A stretch of DNA of 64,000 nt from Trichobilharzia szidati (taxonomy: Eukaryota; Platyhelminthes; Trematoda; Strigeidida; Schistosomatidae): positions 52,549,564 through 52,613,563 of the forward strand of contig OX235279.1 of assembly GCA_944472155.2 (NCBI GenBank), written 5' to 3'. The number at the start of each line of letters is the position of its first letter. Within the stretch, counting starts at the first letter, position 1. This document shows positions 32,593-45,700 of this stretch, piece by piece. The notes under the pieces are model-generated. The model was not told where the DNA came from. It saw only the letters and a list, made by a program, of their open reading frames with translations, and ran no database searches. Both the position numbers and the translations under genes were made by a program.

Positions 32593-35500
32593 GTTCCATA
32601 GGAAGTTAATATAAGAAATAAATTATTGCGTGTAAGCAGTACTTCAGAAATATTTTGTAGAATGGTGACAAAATAATACGAAGAATAGTAGAGAAAGTTT
32701 TACTTTATCTCAATACCACTTTTGAAAAAAAGATCCAGAGAAGCATGTATAATATATTAAATTCTTATACTATAATAAAGACCTAACAGTCAGAAGTTGG
32801 CAAAGATTACCCCAGGGTGATCGTTGCAAGTGCATCTTATGAATACAGAAAATGATGAGCGTAAAGAGATATACCTGATTTTCATTCAGGTTATTTCATG
32901 AACAGTTGGAAAAGAAGAAATTTGTACTAGCTAATAACTCATTTTGAAATGAGAGCTACCTCCGGTTATCCACACTTAATTACAATTATTCCAAGGCAAT
33001 TTGAATTGGACTCTATACACAGTGAAGAAATTTGAACTTTACAGAATCATCTAATTCCTTTTTATTCTTTTCAGGCGTCTGTTCTTTAAAAAATTTGCTT
33101 TGCTTTAGATTCGTTTGAATCCCCTCAAAATATTTTAATATTTTCACCAAAGCTTATTCCAAATATGTCAATTTTAAACTTCTTACTGAAGTTTCATTAG
33201 TCTCGTGGGAGTGATTTTCACTTAGGAGTATTTGATCAATTCTTCAAGCAATAAAATGTATTTTGGTTGATGTTTTTAATTTTAATTGAATAACGACGTC
33301 GTGTTCAATATCAAATTTTCAACCTTGAATGTATTTACTTTCTTTCCTTGTTATTTCTATGACTAATTATTTAAGAATTCACTCCAAACTGATGTTTTTT
33401 ATTAGCCAAGCTATTTTAACCATAAATATTCAATAATGGCTTTCTTTCAAAGCGCATTTTTCATTCAGAACGTCAGTAGATATTCTTACTGGTTCCCCCA
33501 ACCAAGTGAAAGAAACGAATATCTTAAATCACCTGTGAGTCAATGAAAAATGTAAAACTGAAAAAAAATATTATAGATCGTTAGAAAGTGAATGAACCAT
33601 CCATAAGGGAATGCAGTGAATCAGTTAATAGAAAGCGAACTTTTGTCCCTGATATTTATGAGTAAGATACCTTCTAAGCTACTTAAGCATTCATCAAGTT
33701 TTCTTGAAGCTAAAGCTTACTTAGCAAAACATTCAAGCAAAATCCTTTTGTGATATTTTAAAAGCACTGCGTTTATTTTAATTAATTTTATAATGACATT
33801 TGGCATCTATTATTTTTACCAAAAATTATAGATGTCTTTCATTATACCAATTAATTTTTAATTTTAATCACCTAACCAACCGTGAAGTTTAAACAGTAGC
33901 AGCAGATTGAAATAACCTGTCTAAATTCTCGAGAACGTATTCAACTAAAGCCTTAACAAAGAAGGAAAATAAAAGACACTGAAGGAAATATTTCAAAATA
34001 GTAATGCTTTTAATTACTCGATCACAACACAGAGAGAGTTCAGTGAATTCAAGATATACTTGATTAACAGCTAAAGCATAATCCCATTTGAGATTAGTTG
34101 CTAGTGCGAAATTTCATTTAAAAAAGAAGATAATGTGCAACAAAAATGCTTCATCCGTACTCTATAGAATTCAAAGATGATGCCTTTCGATCGATTTCAT
34201 TCTATAAATCTGTATAACTTAATTCTATTAACTTTCGTTCTATAAGGTCATACAGTTACAAGTGTCAAGTTAACTAGTAGCACACGTTAAATGATTGTCG
34301 TAAACAATTTAAAACAATTTCAAATTCGCTCATCATATTCGATGGATCTGAAGCCATCATAGCTTAGAAGATCCGTTTTTACATAAACCAGTAGGGGGAA
34401 AATGAATATACAGCAATATGTGTGATGAAAACGTGAAACGAAAGCCACGAAATGAAGCGTGCACTACACTTATTAAGAAGACAAACCACGTGAAACTGGT
34501 GGCTTTGTGCCAAGCATCCTGAAAGAAAAATCCTTAAATCTTTAACGAAGACTGCATTGCGACAGCTGTAAGCCACTCCGAAGCGAACTATGTTGACAAG
34601 CTCCCATGTGTGATCACAACCTGCTCCTTTTATCTGTCTTTCATTTCAAAAAGCATTAGCGAAGACTACATATCTTCGTTGTAAAGAACCGTCAGAGATT
34701 GTGTCAGAAGTGCTCACAAACCGAATATCATTTCCCTTTGTTGGAATTTTCTCAGGAATGTTTAGCAGCAAATGAAGTAAGTGAGTACACTGCTTTAAGT
34801 TTTAAAACTTTTAAAGGTTAACAGTTTTAAATATGTAAGTTTCCACAGAGAAAAAATTTTGAGGTATGGCTTTACTCATTCACATTGTATAAAATTACAT
34901 CACACTAGTCGCAGTTTCAAGATAGTGGGATGATTATATATATTCTTTATTTCCGAATTCTCATTAGCATATTTAAAAATAACAACAGATTGAGCGAAGA
35001 AATATATTCCGTTTCAATTAATTCCTCATCATCGGCTCTACGCTAATATACAGTTTCTTACATCAAAATATTTTACTAATCAAGTGGTTATTTTATTTAA
35101 TCAGTTTTAGGTATAGGCGGGGGTAGAATCAATAGGTTCAAGGTCAGCAAAACAAATAACTAATAGATGTTAGTTACATGATATCTAAGTTTTAAAAGAC
35201 GGGTGAAAATTAATTACGGAATTCAAGATAAGTTGACAATGAATACACGCGAACTCTGTTTATAGAATCTAAAACAAGACTCGCTATTTTTCTTTATTAA
35301 GTTTATTCATATTGTACCATTCCGTTATGCTCAAAGACAATCACGCGGCAGATACTTCATTTAATTCCTTATTTATCGTTTATTTCACCAGTGATAATGC
35401 TTTTTGCAATAAAGTTGTGCCCTCTTTAGACATAACACAAGTCTACACTAATCTGGATCCAGAAGGAGATGAAGAGGAGCAGTATTGACAGACGACCTAG

Positions 35501-35817
35501 CATTACTGCTTATCCGCCTAAATAACAAATAATATACACAGATAGATTTAAAAGTAATAAACAAGGTAACAATATAATGAAACTCTCCCAATATAAGGTC
35601 ACTTAGCTTTGACGTTTTTTTAAAAATAACATTATATCGCCTCAGTAAATTCTGAGGATTTCAAGGTAACAGATATAATTAAAGTATAACCACTGCCAAT
35701 AACATTAGTTCACGGATCCAAAATCTTAGAAATGCACTATTTTATATAATATGTTTCTAATGTCTGTGACATTATTGCACTTCAGTGAAACATGAAGACA
35801 ATTATATAAGCAGCATT
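32593..35817. other. AT-rich 3' flank of SLC13 without recognised genes
   Basis: No domain or repeat was recognised. A 46-codon acidic open tail near 35348-35487 has some protein-like look but no splice or homology support. Confidence 0.35.
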
Positions 35818-35823
35818 TTTATT
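35818..35823 (-). terminator. Candidate poly(A) signal of SLC13
   Basis: AATAAA on the minus strand, about 340 nt downstream of the SLC13 stop codon. It is the first canonical hexamer I noticed downstream; weak evidence. Confidence 0.3.
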
Positions 35824-36161
35824 GAAAAATCAGAACTTTCATTCATTCATCGTTTGCGATTGTAGTGTGGAAAGAGCACAAAATAATATTTGACTTGCAA
35901 CTAAGTCCTGAAATAAACTGAATGATTTAAGTTATTTGATTCAAACAAGGAAGCAAAGCTTACCTATGAATAAAATATTTCCAAACAACTTTTTTTTTTG
36001 TTTTAAATAAAAAAACCTCCTTGTAGGTAATGAAAACAAAATGTAGATTGGGAAAAGAAAAAAGTTTCTTCATCATGTAATGCTATCACATATAGTCCAC
36101 TTTTACTCCTAATCATTCATTAATTCAATGTTATTTAAAACCAGAAACTTGAACACCTTAA

Positions 36162-36281
36162 TCAAGCATTATTCATCCATGACGGTTTGTTGTTCAATCC
36201 GAAAAGTGGTACTGCATAAGTAGATACCGCTGTGAGTACAATAAGACCGCCAATTATATTTAAGGGGATTCCAGCTATTAC
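36162..36281 (-). CDS. SLC13 exon 13 (residues 522-560 and stop)
   Basis: VIAGIPLNIIGGLIVLTAVS, then TYAVPLFGLN and the end WMNNA, TGA. Last membrane segment and C-terminus. Acceptor catcag. Confidence 0.92.
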   Translation of the reverse strand, partial: VIAGIPLNIIGGLIVLTAVSTYAVPLFGLNNKPSWMNNA

Positions 36282-39200
36282 CTGATGACGGAAGATAGAA
36301 GAAAAGACTTGTAGAATACAATTAAATATTCCGTTATATTCAGCAAAGTGAACAAACTTTTGACCACTGAACAATCACAATTAGCTTGCATTTGGTAAAA
36401 CAATTTTTTTGCGTTTTGCCCATATAAAGTGTATTTGAGAAAATGTTCAGGTATTGAAGCAGACTGACAGAATTTTAGTGCTTCGATGTCACTGAATGAA
36501 GTGCCACGTGGTTCAGCTAAAACACACTAAGTGGTTCATGAGAGGTTCGAAAAACCCCACTTGGGAAGTAAAGTATCAATAGAACAAACGTGTAAGGTTT
36601 TCACTTTCAGCATCTCAATAGAAAATATTCACACTAGTGGATAAATCTAAGAAAACATGACTATTGTACTTAGATCACCTGAGATGCGTTAACTTTGGAC
36701 AAGCGAGATTTTATCATAATATTTAATAGTAGTGTTTCCAATCTTTGAGTAAAGAAACGTTTTAAAGTGTGAAGGATGATTAGAATTAAATAAACAGTAA
36801 GCTAACAATGAAAAATGAATTCCCCAGTTCAAATCGAAACTATAGTCTTGATTCAGCCTCTAGTCCATATCAACACCTTTCAGTAGGTACTGAAACTCAA
36901 GCAAATTCGCAACTGTTCGATAGTTAACTTTCAACAGGCATATAACAGCGTCGATGTAGGTACAGAAATCTCAGTATGGATGAAAATAGGCTTATGTGCA
37001 ATTCATCAAGACACGTCACGCTTTTCACCACTGTCATATACAACTATCCATCCAAGTACGCGTATTCCATTCAACTGTTTACTCCATTCCACATAACAAA
37101 TGTCTGGTTGTTTAAAGTGTGACGACCTAAATTCATGAATTTTTGTGCACTCTCCACCGTAGACAATGTGGGCTATTGAGTTCTACGAGACCGTGTTGTG
37201 CCAAAACTAGCACTGGAATGTGAAGGAAATACTTATTCAACTTTTCGCTCGAACAGATACAGGTTAAAACTTGTGAAGCCCTCATTTTGTCATGCATAAA
37301 TCATACGCTGACAGGTCAACTTTGATGAACACGCTTCTGTGCATTGTTATTTTTAGTTGCGCTTAGGAACACTTCAGCAAATCTGCTGATAGCTGGAGTA
37401 GTGAAAGTATGTGGAGGACCTGAGTTTGACTTTGTGAGCAATCTTTTACAGACTTGTTTAAGGACACTTCAACCTCCTCTGCTATCAGATATGTCAGAGA
37501 TATACACATCTGTCGTTTCTCAGTCTCTGAAAGAATGGCTTGCAATAAATGCCTCACTGGAGCTTTTGGTAAGCGTTATGGTGGTGTTATCACCACAACA
37601 GCCTGCTTACTGAATTTTGTCCATTATTTCGTCTATACACTTGTTTATTTAGCTGTGTTCGTTTAATATCAACCGCACGGATTTCAGTCGTTTTCCATGT
37701 GGTAATACTTGTGCAGTTAATTTCTGATAAAACTTCTATAATTTCAATTTTCACTTTATCATTTTTAAACAGATTCGATAATTAATTGATCTGCACAAGT
37801 TCCACTTTACGGAAAATATTTGTTGGTCGGAAGCATTAACTAGATGCAGTTGAATTTGGTGCACAACAAAACTATAATACTACAAAGTAGGAAGCATACC
37901 ATATCTTTAACTCGTACTCTTCCTTTAGCGAAAACAATCGTATTAGGTGGGGTTGCAACAGGAAGCATGAATGCAAATGAAGCTGCGGCAGTCGCAGGCA
38001 ATGCCAACGTAAACGGATGTATTCCAATTCCTTCACACTAGAGATTTACAAACATCACATATAAAAACATTTATGCACCAATGGTTCAAAAACTTGGCGA
38101 AAAATAAAAAATCTCTCAAACCAATTCTTAACATTATAAATAAGATTGATTTTCCTGTAAATTCGTGTTGTTGAGAAATGATGAATTTCAAATAATAGAC
38201 ATGTCCAATTAAACTAAATTAGTTGAGTTCTATAATCATTTGAAGAATGCGGTGATATGTGAATACATCTTTCCAGATGACGGATCTACGTAAATTTAAC
38301 TAACTGATAAAACCAGGCATTATATCATCAAACAAAACATATGAACATAACTCAATCTTTGAAGTAATGTTTTGTAAATCTGGAGTTAACTGAAAACTGT
38401 AAGTCATTAACTAGTCGACTATTGTAATTATCTGTGAATAGCAGATAATTTATGTAATCAGTGCCTTATACAATTTTAGACCCAATATGAAATTTTAATT
38501 CCTTGTCCTGTTCAAGAATATTTTATTCCTGTAAGCATGTTAGGAGCGTCAGTATGAAATGAAAGTGAAATCCTGTCAAGAATTAATGCACTATGATAAA
38601 TTTACGTTTAGTACCAACAAAGGTGGTCACACTATACACTAGTAATCTGATTTGAAACAGAATCTACTAATTTATACCAACTTTGGTCAAGATTTGACTA
38701 AATAATAGTTCTACAAGAATTGGTCTCCAAGTGAAAAGTAAACATGAAAACCATATTGTGATATAAAAGTTTACAAAATTGAATGAATGCCTTCTTTCAA
38801 AGAGATTGATTTGTGTTTCCTCTTTATATTTTAAACTAGTCAAATTTTTTCAGAAAACTAGAAATTATTTCCCGCGCAGAATACTTAAATGAAGTGTGTA
38901 AACAAAGCTGAAGCTAAATTTGAATACCTCGAATTCGTAGTGTAGGCATCATTTATATATAGTTCATAATTACTGAAAATGTTTCACTAAATTTGACCAC
39001 GAAAGCAAGTAAGCACTTAAGATGTATTCAAAAATGATAGTTGTCATTGCTTGCAATAAATTGATGTAATGATATAAGAATACAACTTTGGCATTGCGGT
39101 GGAGTATAATTCCACCACAGAGTAAATTTATTATTCGGTAAAGTCCCTCAGTGTTATACAGTATTATTTACTGATTGTCAATTAGCTAAAAAAGGTTAAA

Positions 39201-39695
39201 AAAATTAGGTTTTCAATCGATGCGTAAATCAATGTAATCAGGTAACCTAACAAACTACCGGAAGCGCTAAGCCATTACTGTTTCTGCCATTTTTATGAGT
39301 AACCTTTTACAATTTTTGTAGTTTTGTGAAGACTCCAACACATTTCAAACTATTGGGTATACGTTTATTAGGAATGATTGCCTACAGTGTGCAATGCATT
39401 TTCAGATATATCTTTTCAGTAAAAGAAATTTCTTTGTAAATTCTGCGTGTTTCTAAACATAGAAACTAACTTACTAAACTATAAATAATGGGAATAAAAA
39501 TTGACACTGTTGCTACATTGGACGTGAATTCGGTTAAAATTGCAATTGCATAAATACAAACCAAATTTAGAATGGTTACTGGCACATATTTCAGATGGTC
39601 ACTTAGGTATTCGCCTATTGCAGCTGACAAGCCAGAATCCTAGTTTTCAGAAAAGAGAAAAATTATAAAACAATGTTATACACAGCATGATTGTA

Positions 39696-39757
<62 letters not shown>

Positions 39758-42700
39758 TACAAACTGAGGTATTTTCGCATTCCGATTATTGATTCCATCA
39801 TTTGAATATCAGTACTGTTATATATTGTATACAGTTATTTAGTTTTGAACACTGAAGACAGTACACAGATTTTAATAAAACTGGGTTTATTGATATAATA
39901 TGAAACTAATTTGACACATGAACATCACAGCTGCTTATCACAACACCACGCCTAATTCACTTAAATATATTGAGGTAGAAATCAATTCAAAGCCTGCACG
40001 TCTGTAAATAGACAGGACATCCGCTATAACGATAATATCGAAGAGGTTATTGACAAAACTGGGATGCCCCAAGGTGGAGAGGACAAACCAGGTAGCAGGC
40101 AGTGTATGTGCTGAAAAACTCCCTTTGATCAGGCAGTTAAAGTGTAAAGTTGGGTTTCACCAGATCCATTTTATCGACACATGCTTTGCCAATAAATAAA
40201 ACCTGGATTTATTGAGTTTGGACTGGTATGAAAGCCAGACGCTCTCCAAATTTCCCCTCAACAATATATACAACAGAGTTGAAGCGATATATTCTTTGAG
40301 TTTCCTTCGAGAATTCAAGTCTTTATTTCAGCCAGGAAAGGGCCGTTGGAAAGTCATGAAAGCTGTCCTACGTTTACGACTCGACGTCAGACCAGTTTTC
40401 TGCCCGTATAGGCGCGTCTGATCATTAGAAATATGTAGTCCAGATGACTGACAGTTAGACTTGACGGTGTATTAAGTAATTAGCAACCGAAATAGCTATT
40501 ATTCCATTTTGACATTAGAAAAGTATTTCGAAATTTCGTGGTATACGTTTTATAATGACATCTTAAGTATGTTAAATTCAGCAGCTGGGTCCAATCTTAT
40601 TTTAATCTGGTACAAAACAATGGCTTTGTGAAACAAATTGCAGTGTAGAGGGTCTGGTCAGTATTTAGGTAAACCAGTTTAAGGGCAAACTGTGGATGGC
40701 TCTCAAATACCACTCCCTATATTTATCCAGTCTTCGTGTGATGTAGATCCTCATTTTCAACAGACTGTATTATAAGGTGCTTGTTCCTCTTGAAAACAGT
40801 CAGAACTATAACTTCCAGCTTCAAGCTGTTCTATCCAAAAACTGAGTTTAAATTAAGAATATGCTCAGAGATTATGCAACAGTTCGTTGTGTATGGTGAC
40901 AGTGAGTAGAAAAAAGAGATAAATCAAACGAGTGATTCTAAGTATATTTTACCTCAACTATAACCGCCAATCCGAAACCTCCTCCAAGCACCAAAATTAC
41001 TCCCCATGGTAATCTTTTAACCGCCACATTCCATGGAAGCAAAATACGAGTTATTTCATTATCAGGCTCTAAGACAAACAAAAAAGCGTTTATTTAAAAA
41101 AAAGTAAAACTTTGACGATAAATTTTACTTGCGTCTGCCACCATGTTGTTTTTCACAGGACACTAGAAACAAAATCTGAGCGACAATAGGAAAACTAATT
41201 TGTTGAAACTAAAAGCATAGTTATTCATGGCAATGTGTTAATAAACACAGATTAAACCATCAAATGTTTTTTAAGATTCGTGCCTCTAATCACTATCCAG
41301 CATTCAAACTCATGAAAGTAGTGCATATATATATATTTAAAATGCCAATCTTTGACTTCCTGCCTGCTAGCGTTTCGTTTCTCATGGCGTAAGCAGACAA
41401 TATTATTGATATAAGTATAAAACCTGGCCGCTGTGTTAGAGTATAACTCCATTATGGATAAGATTTTATTCTGATAAATCACACAGTGTTATACAGTAAT
41501 ATTAACCGATGACGTTTGGAGTACAAACTACTGCTCATAATGATATCAAGTTGCTTATTTTGATAAATATTCAACATTATGATAAGAAGTAATATTATTT
41601 ACATAGAACTGAACATAAATGAGTGGTTATTCAGTTAATTAAAAAACTACACGCATTTCAGCAGAGTCTTTTTTGGTGAGTTAATTTTATTTAGCTGCAC
41701 AGTCACATTTACTTACAGTTTCTTTTGGTAAACTTGGATAGTTAGAAAGAGATGAGTCATCGTAAGAACGGTTGTTAATAATAATCAATACGGAAAGATA
41801 AGGCTTTCACTTCCTTTGCATTGCTGAAGATCTAGGCATCCAGATGGAGAAACTAGGGCTGTGTACACAAGAGAAAATCATTCATGTACTTCTGTTATCG
41901 TGGTAAAGATCGAATTATTTTCAACCTAACTCTGTCACTTATTTGATTTCTCTGATCCTTTCTGACTCACCTACTTTCCCGAACTCTGAAGTCACATGAG
42001 ATTTCTTCTGTTTCTATGTGCGCCGTGATTGCACCTCACTGATTAAATTATGCATCTCGATAAATAATTTTATCACGCTTATTCAGCTTCTCATATGTAT
42101 TTATTAATATTAGCAACTATGATTAATTCCTATCTTACCATCTGCTTTTGGGGGAAAAATGCATCTAAATGTGACTTTACAGTGACACTTCGCCGAACAA
42201 TCTACATGAATTTTACTGAAGTTTAGATTAAAATCATTCGGAAGTTATCAAATTTGTCGCAAAATGTATCTATGATCAAAGAAGAAATGAAAAGGTTTCA
42301 GTAATTAGGAATTTTGGAAGTGTGTGACATTCAAACGACTGCAAAAATGAAATCCAGCAAATAATAAATTGTAGAAACAGCCTGAAATGCTCGAAAATCA
42401 AAGCAAATCAACCGGCCACAAAACACCAATCTGAATAAAAAATAGACGTCAGTTAGCAACCTGTAACCCAGGTTGCAAAACCTAACAAGGTAAACATGCA
42501 GAGAAAGCAGGTATCCAAGCGTATTGCTATTCTGAACAAACTTAACTCATTGAATTCTAATACATTAACTGGGAGCAACAGCTAGTAGGAAATTTTGAAA
42601 TAAAGTGAAACTGCGCGCTGAAATCACACTTACAGCAATCAGCATAATTTAAACATACTACTAAGAAATTCCCAGTCATATCAGTTATCACCAGAGGTAG

Positions 42701-45700
42701 TTGTCTCATGTGACAACATCCACAATTACCCGTCACAGATTCCCGGTATCACGACTCTAGTTTTATTTCGTTGTAGATGTATTGATGGTTGTGACTTTGT
42801 TGGATTTTGACCAATCAGAAATGGGCGTTTTAACTGGAATAAATATTCTTGACTTAGGGTGTGTAGAGGATAGGTGAATCCCGTTACCTGAAGACAACAA
42901 AATGCCTAATTTTCTAAACACACTGGTCAAAACTTTGAGTACGATCACAATGCTGTCCACTGCTGTCAAATTTCAATTCGTAAGGATAAAATGAAAAATA
43001 CAAGTCTGCATGAGAAAAATGTGTAGAATTTAGATTATTTTCATGCGATTCTAGACTCGTCTTCTAATTAATCCCAAATGAATTACGCTGATTCAGACAC
43101 ACCCACCCACACACACACACACTGGCTACAGCAAGACTTCTAGTTACTCAACTTCAGAATGTGTTCTCTTTTCATTTTTGACGAAGATGTCTATTTTTCC
43201 GCCATATATGCACACTATAATAAATCAACAATCGGACTCACGAGTTTGCGTTTCATAGCAATGTTTCCAGTGTTTCCATAGGGTAACAGGGTCAGACGCA
43301 GGTATGATCATCACAATTATGGACATGAGAATAGCTGCGGCACTATCTGATACGTAGCTCCTAGCAAAAAGACGAATACAGACAAATTCAAAGTATTATA
43401 TTTTGATTTGTAAGACACTGACGAAGTTAAGAAAATTCCATTCCATGAATTCCACAATGTTTTGAAGTGTTGTGCAGTCGACGAGCACCAACCACATTGC
43501 TTAGAAGTGTGAAGATGCATAAATCCTAATTTCAGTAGAAGTCCCAACTAAATTCCATAATGTTTACAAGTGAATAGTTGAATTATGTGTGTTGGAGAAG
43601 ATACTGAACAGCAGATTAATAACTCCACCTTCCACAAACCTTGTGAATATCAAACAGAATAATGAGTAATTCTGTTTTAAGCAGAGCTATCGATTCTTCA
43701 AATAACAATTTAGGCTTCGTTTTATCCCTGAGAGCTTGTAAAGTATTTCTGACTCCTATAAGTGAAAGGTGGTACATATTAAAATTAGGTTCTGTAATAA
43801 GCACAGGCTAACCTGTGATAAAATATACCCATAAAAGGTTACTTAGAAGGTCGAATTCAGGTCCTCCACATACTTTCACTACTCCAGCTATCAGCAGATT
43901 TGCTAAAGTGTTCATAAGCACAACTAGAAATAACAATGCACAGAAGCGTGTTCATCAAAGTTGACCTGTCAGCGTATGATTTATGCATGACAAAATGAGG
44001 GCTTCACAAGTTTTAACCTGTATCTGTTCGAACGAAAAGTTGAATAAGTATTTCCTTCACATTCCAGTGCTAGTTTTGGCACAACACGGTCTCGTAGAAC
44101 TCAATAGCCCACATTGTCTACGGTGGAGAGTGCACAAAAATTCATGAATTTAGGTCGTCACACTTTAAACAACCAGACATTTGTTATGTGGAATGGAGTA
44201 AACAGTTGAATGGAATACGCGTACTTGGATGGATAGTTGTATATGACAGTGGTGAAAAGCGTGACGTGTCTTGATGAATTGCACATAAGCCTATTTTCAT
44301 CCATACTGAGATTCCGTCACTAATCCTTACACTAAAGGAGATGTAGCTTTGCGAATGTAGAAATTGGTCAGCACATCCTATCATTTCGCTTTCCTATCTG
44401 AAGCTGACAGTCGGTGCAAGTGAGTCCTGCACCATCTGCTAACATATTACAATGGATGAATCCCATCAAAACAAATTAGAGTTTCCTCTCAAGATGTCCA
44501 TGGGACTCCATATTTCTACATCATCTTCAAGTGGAAAGACTATATTATCTGTGTAATGTAAACTGTTTGAAGTGAACACTGGTAAAAAATGAATCCCTAA
44601 ATCAGTAAAGTAATGAATAGAGAAAGAACGAACATGTTTGCAGGATAATACGAGCTCGTTTTATGTCGTGGATACTCATCAACTGCATACATCCAAAACA
44701 AAATCAAATTATAAGTTTCAAAAACGTTTCGGAACACACTTTTTCATAATTATTAGGAGTTATAGGTCGATGATGTTTTTCCATTCCTATTAGCTAAATA
44801 ATAATTCAAATGTTTGAATTCATCTAGCAATGTTCACGGAATAGTTTTTGTTGAATTTCGCGCTATCAGTTAGTCACCATTTAGAAGTTAACTTAAAGAA
44901 GTAAATTGATACCGTGATGATTGTTAAGGATGATAAACGTTGTGAAAACGTAATTTTTTACATCTTGTTTTTGCATTTCGTCATTCTGTGAATGCGTACA
45001 CATATATGCGCATGTAAATTATATTTTAAGATCGTGAATTTAAGAATTTCAGTAAGATGTCATAGGCTTGATTCTTTTGGAATTCTTTGTCGTTCCAGTC
45101 GTTTACAGCGAATTTGATTTGAAGGCAATTTAAAGGACACTAAATAAGGTTTGTGGTGTAATTTTTAGAAGTTTAACTCGAATATAAACATTGAGTTATA
45201 TCACCACTTTACGCAAGTCTAATTCTTCTGATATACTCTTGCATGAAATGATATGCTTAACTGATTAAATATTTTGAGGCTTTGATTTTGCTTGGAAAAC
45301 CATAATACTTATTTATATGTGTTTAGGAATGTCAGCTATTCCTCAATAATGTTGCATTAGTTCGAAATAGAAATCATGATTTTATAGTCACTAACCGTGT
45401 GCAACGCATTTACGATCTTACAGACTTCGTTAGCATGGTCATTTATCGAAAGATGCTTTCTGGACTCCAGATAATCTTATCTTTCGTAGTTATTTCATTA
45501 CTAAATATTTTGAGGTGGCGTGTAGTTGTTACTGGGACAATCAGTGTGTCCGTTTGTCATCCCACATTCAACAATAATGTTTACCCAGAGCTCCATGGTT
45601 GGCCATTCACTTAAACGGTGAAGTCGAGCATCTTATGTTGGGTGCTGATAAAGTAGTAGGTTCTCAGTTTTATGGATTTATTCATTTATTAACAATGAAA

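Noticed and set aside
35348..35487. Acidic open tail ending TNLDPEGDEEEQY
   Set aside because: No acceptor, no homology and no neighbouring exon; left as chance.
39701..39756. AT repeat as an origin or cruciform element
   Set aside because: Simple microsatellite; several similar tracts occur and nothing around it supports a function.
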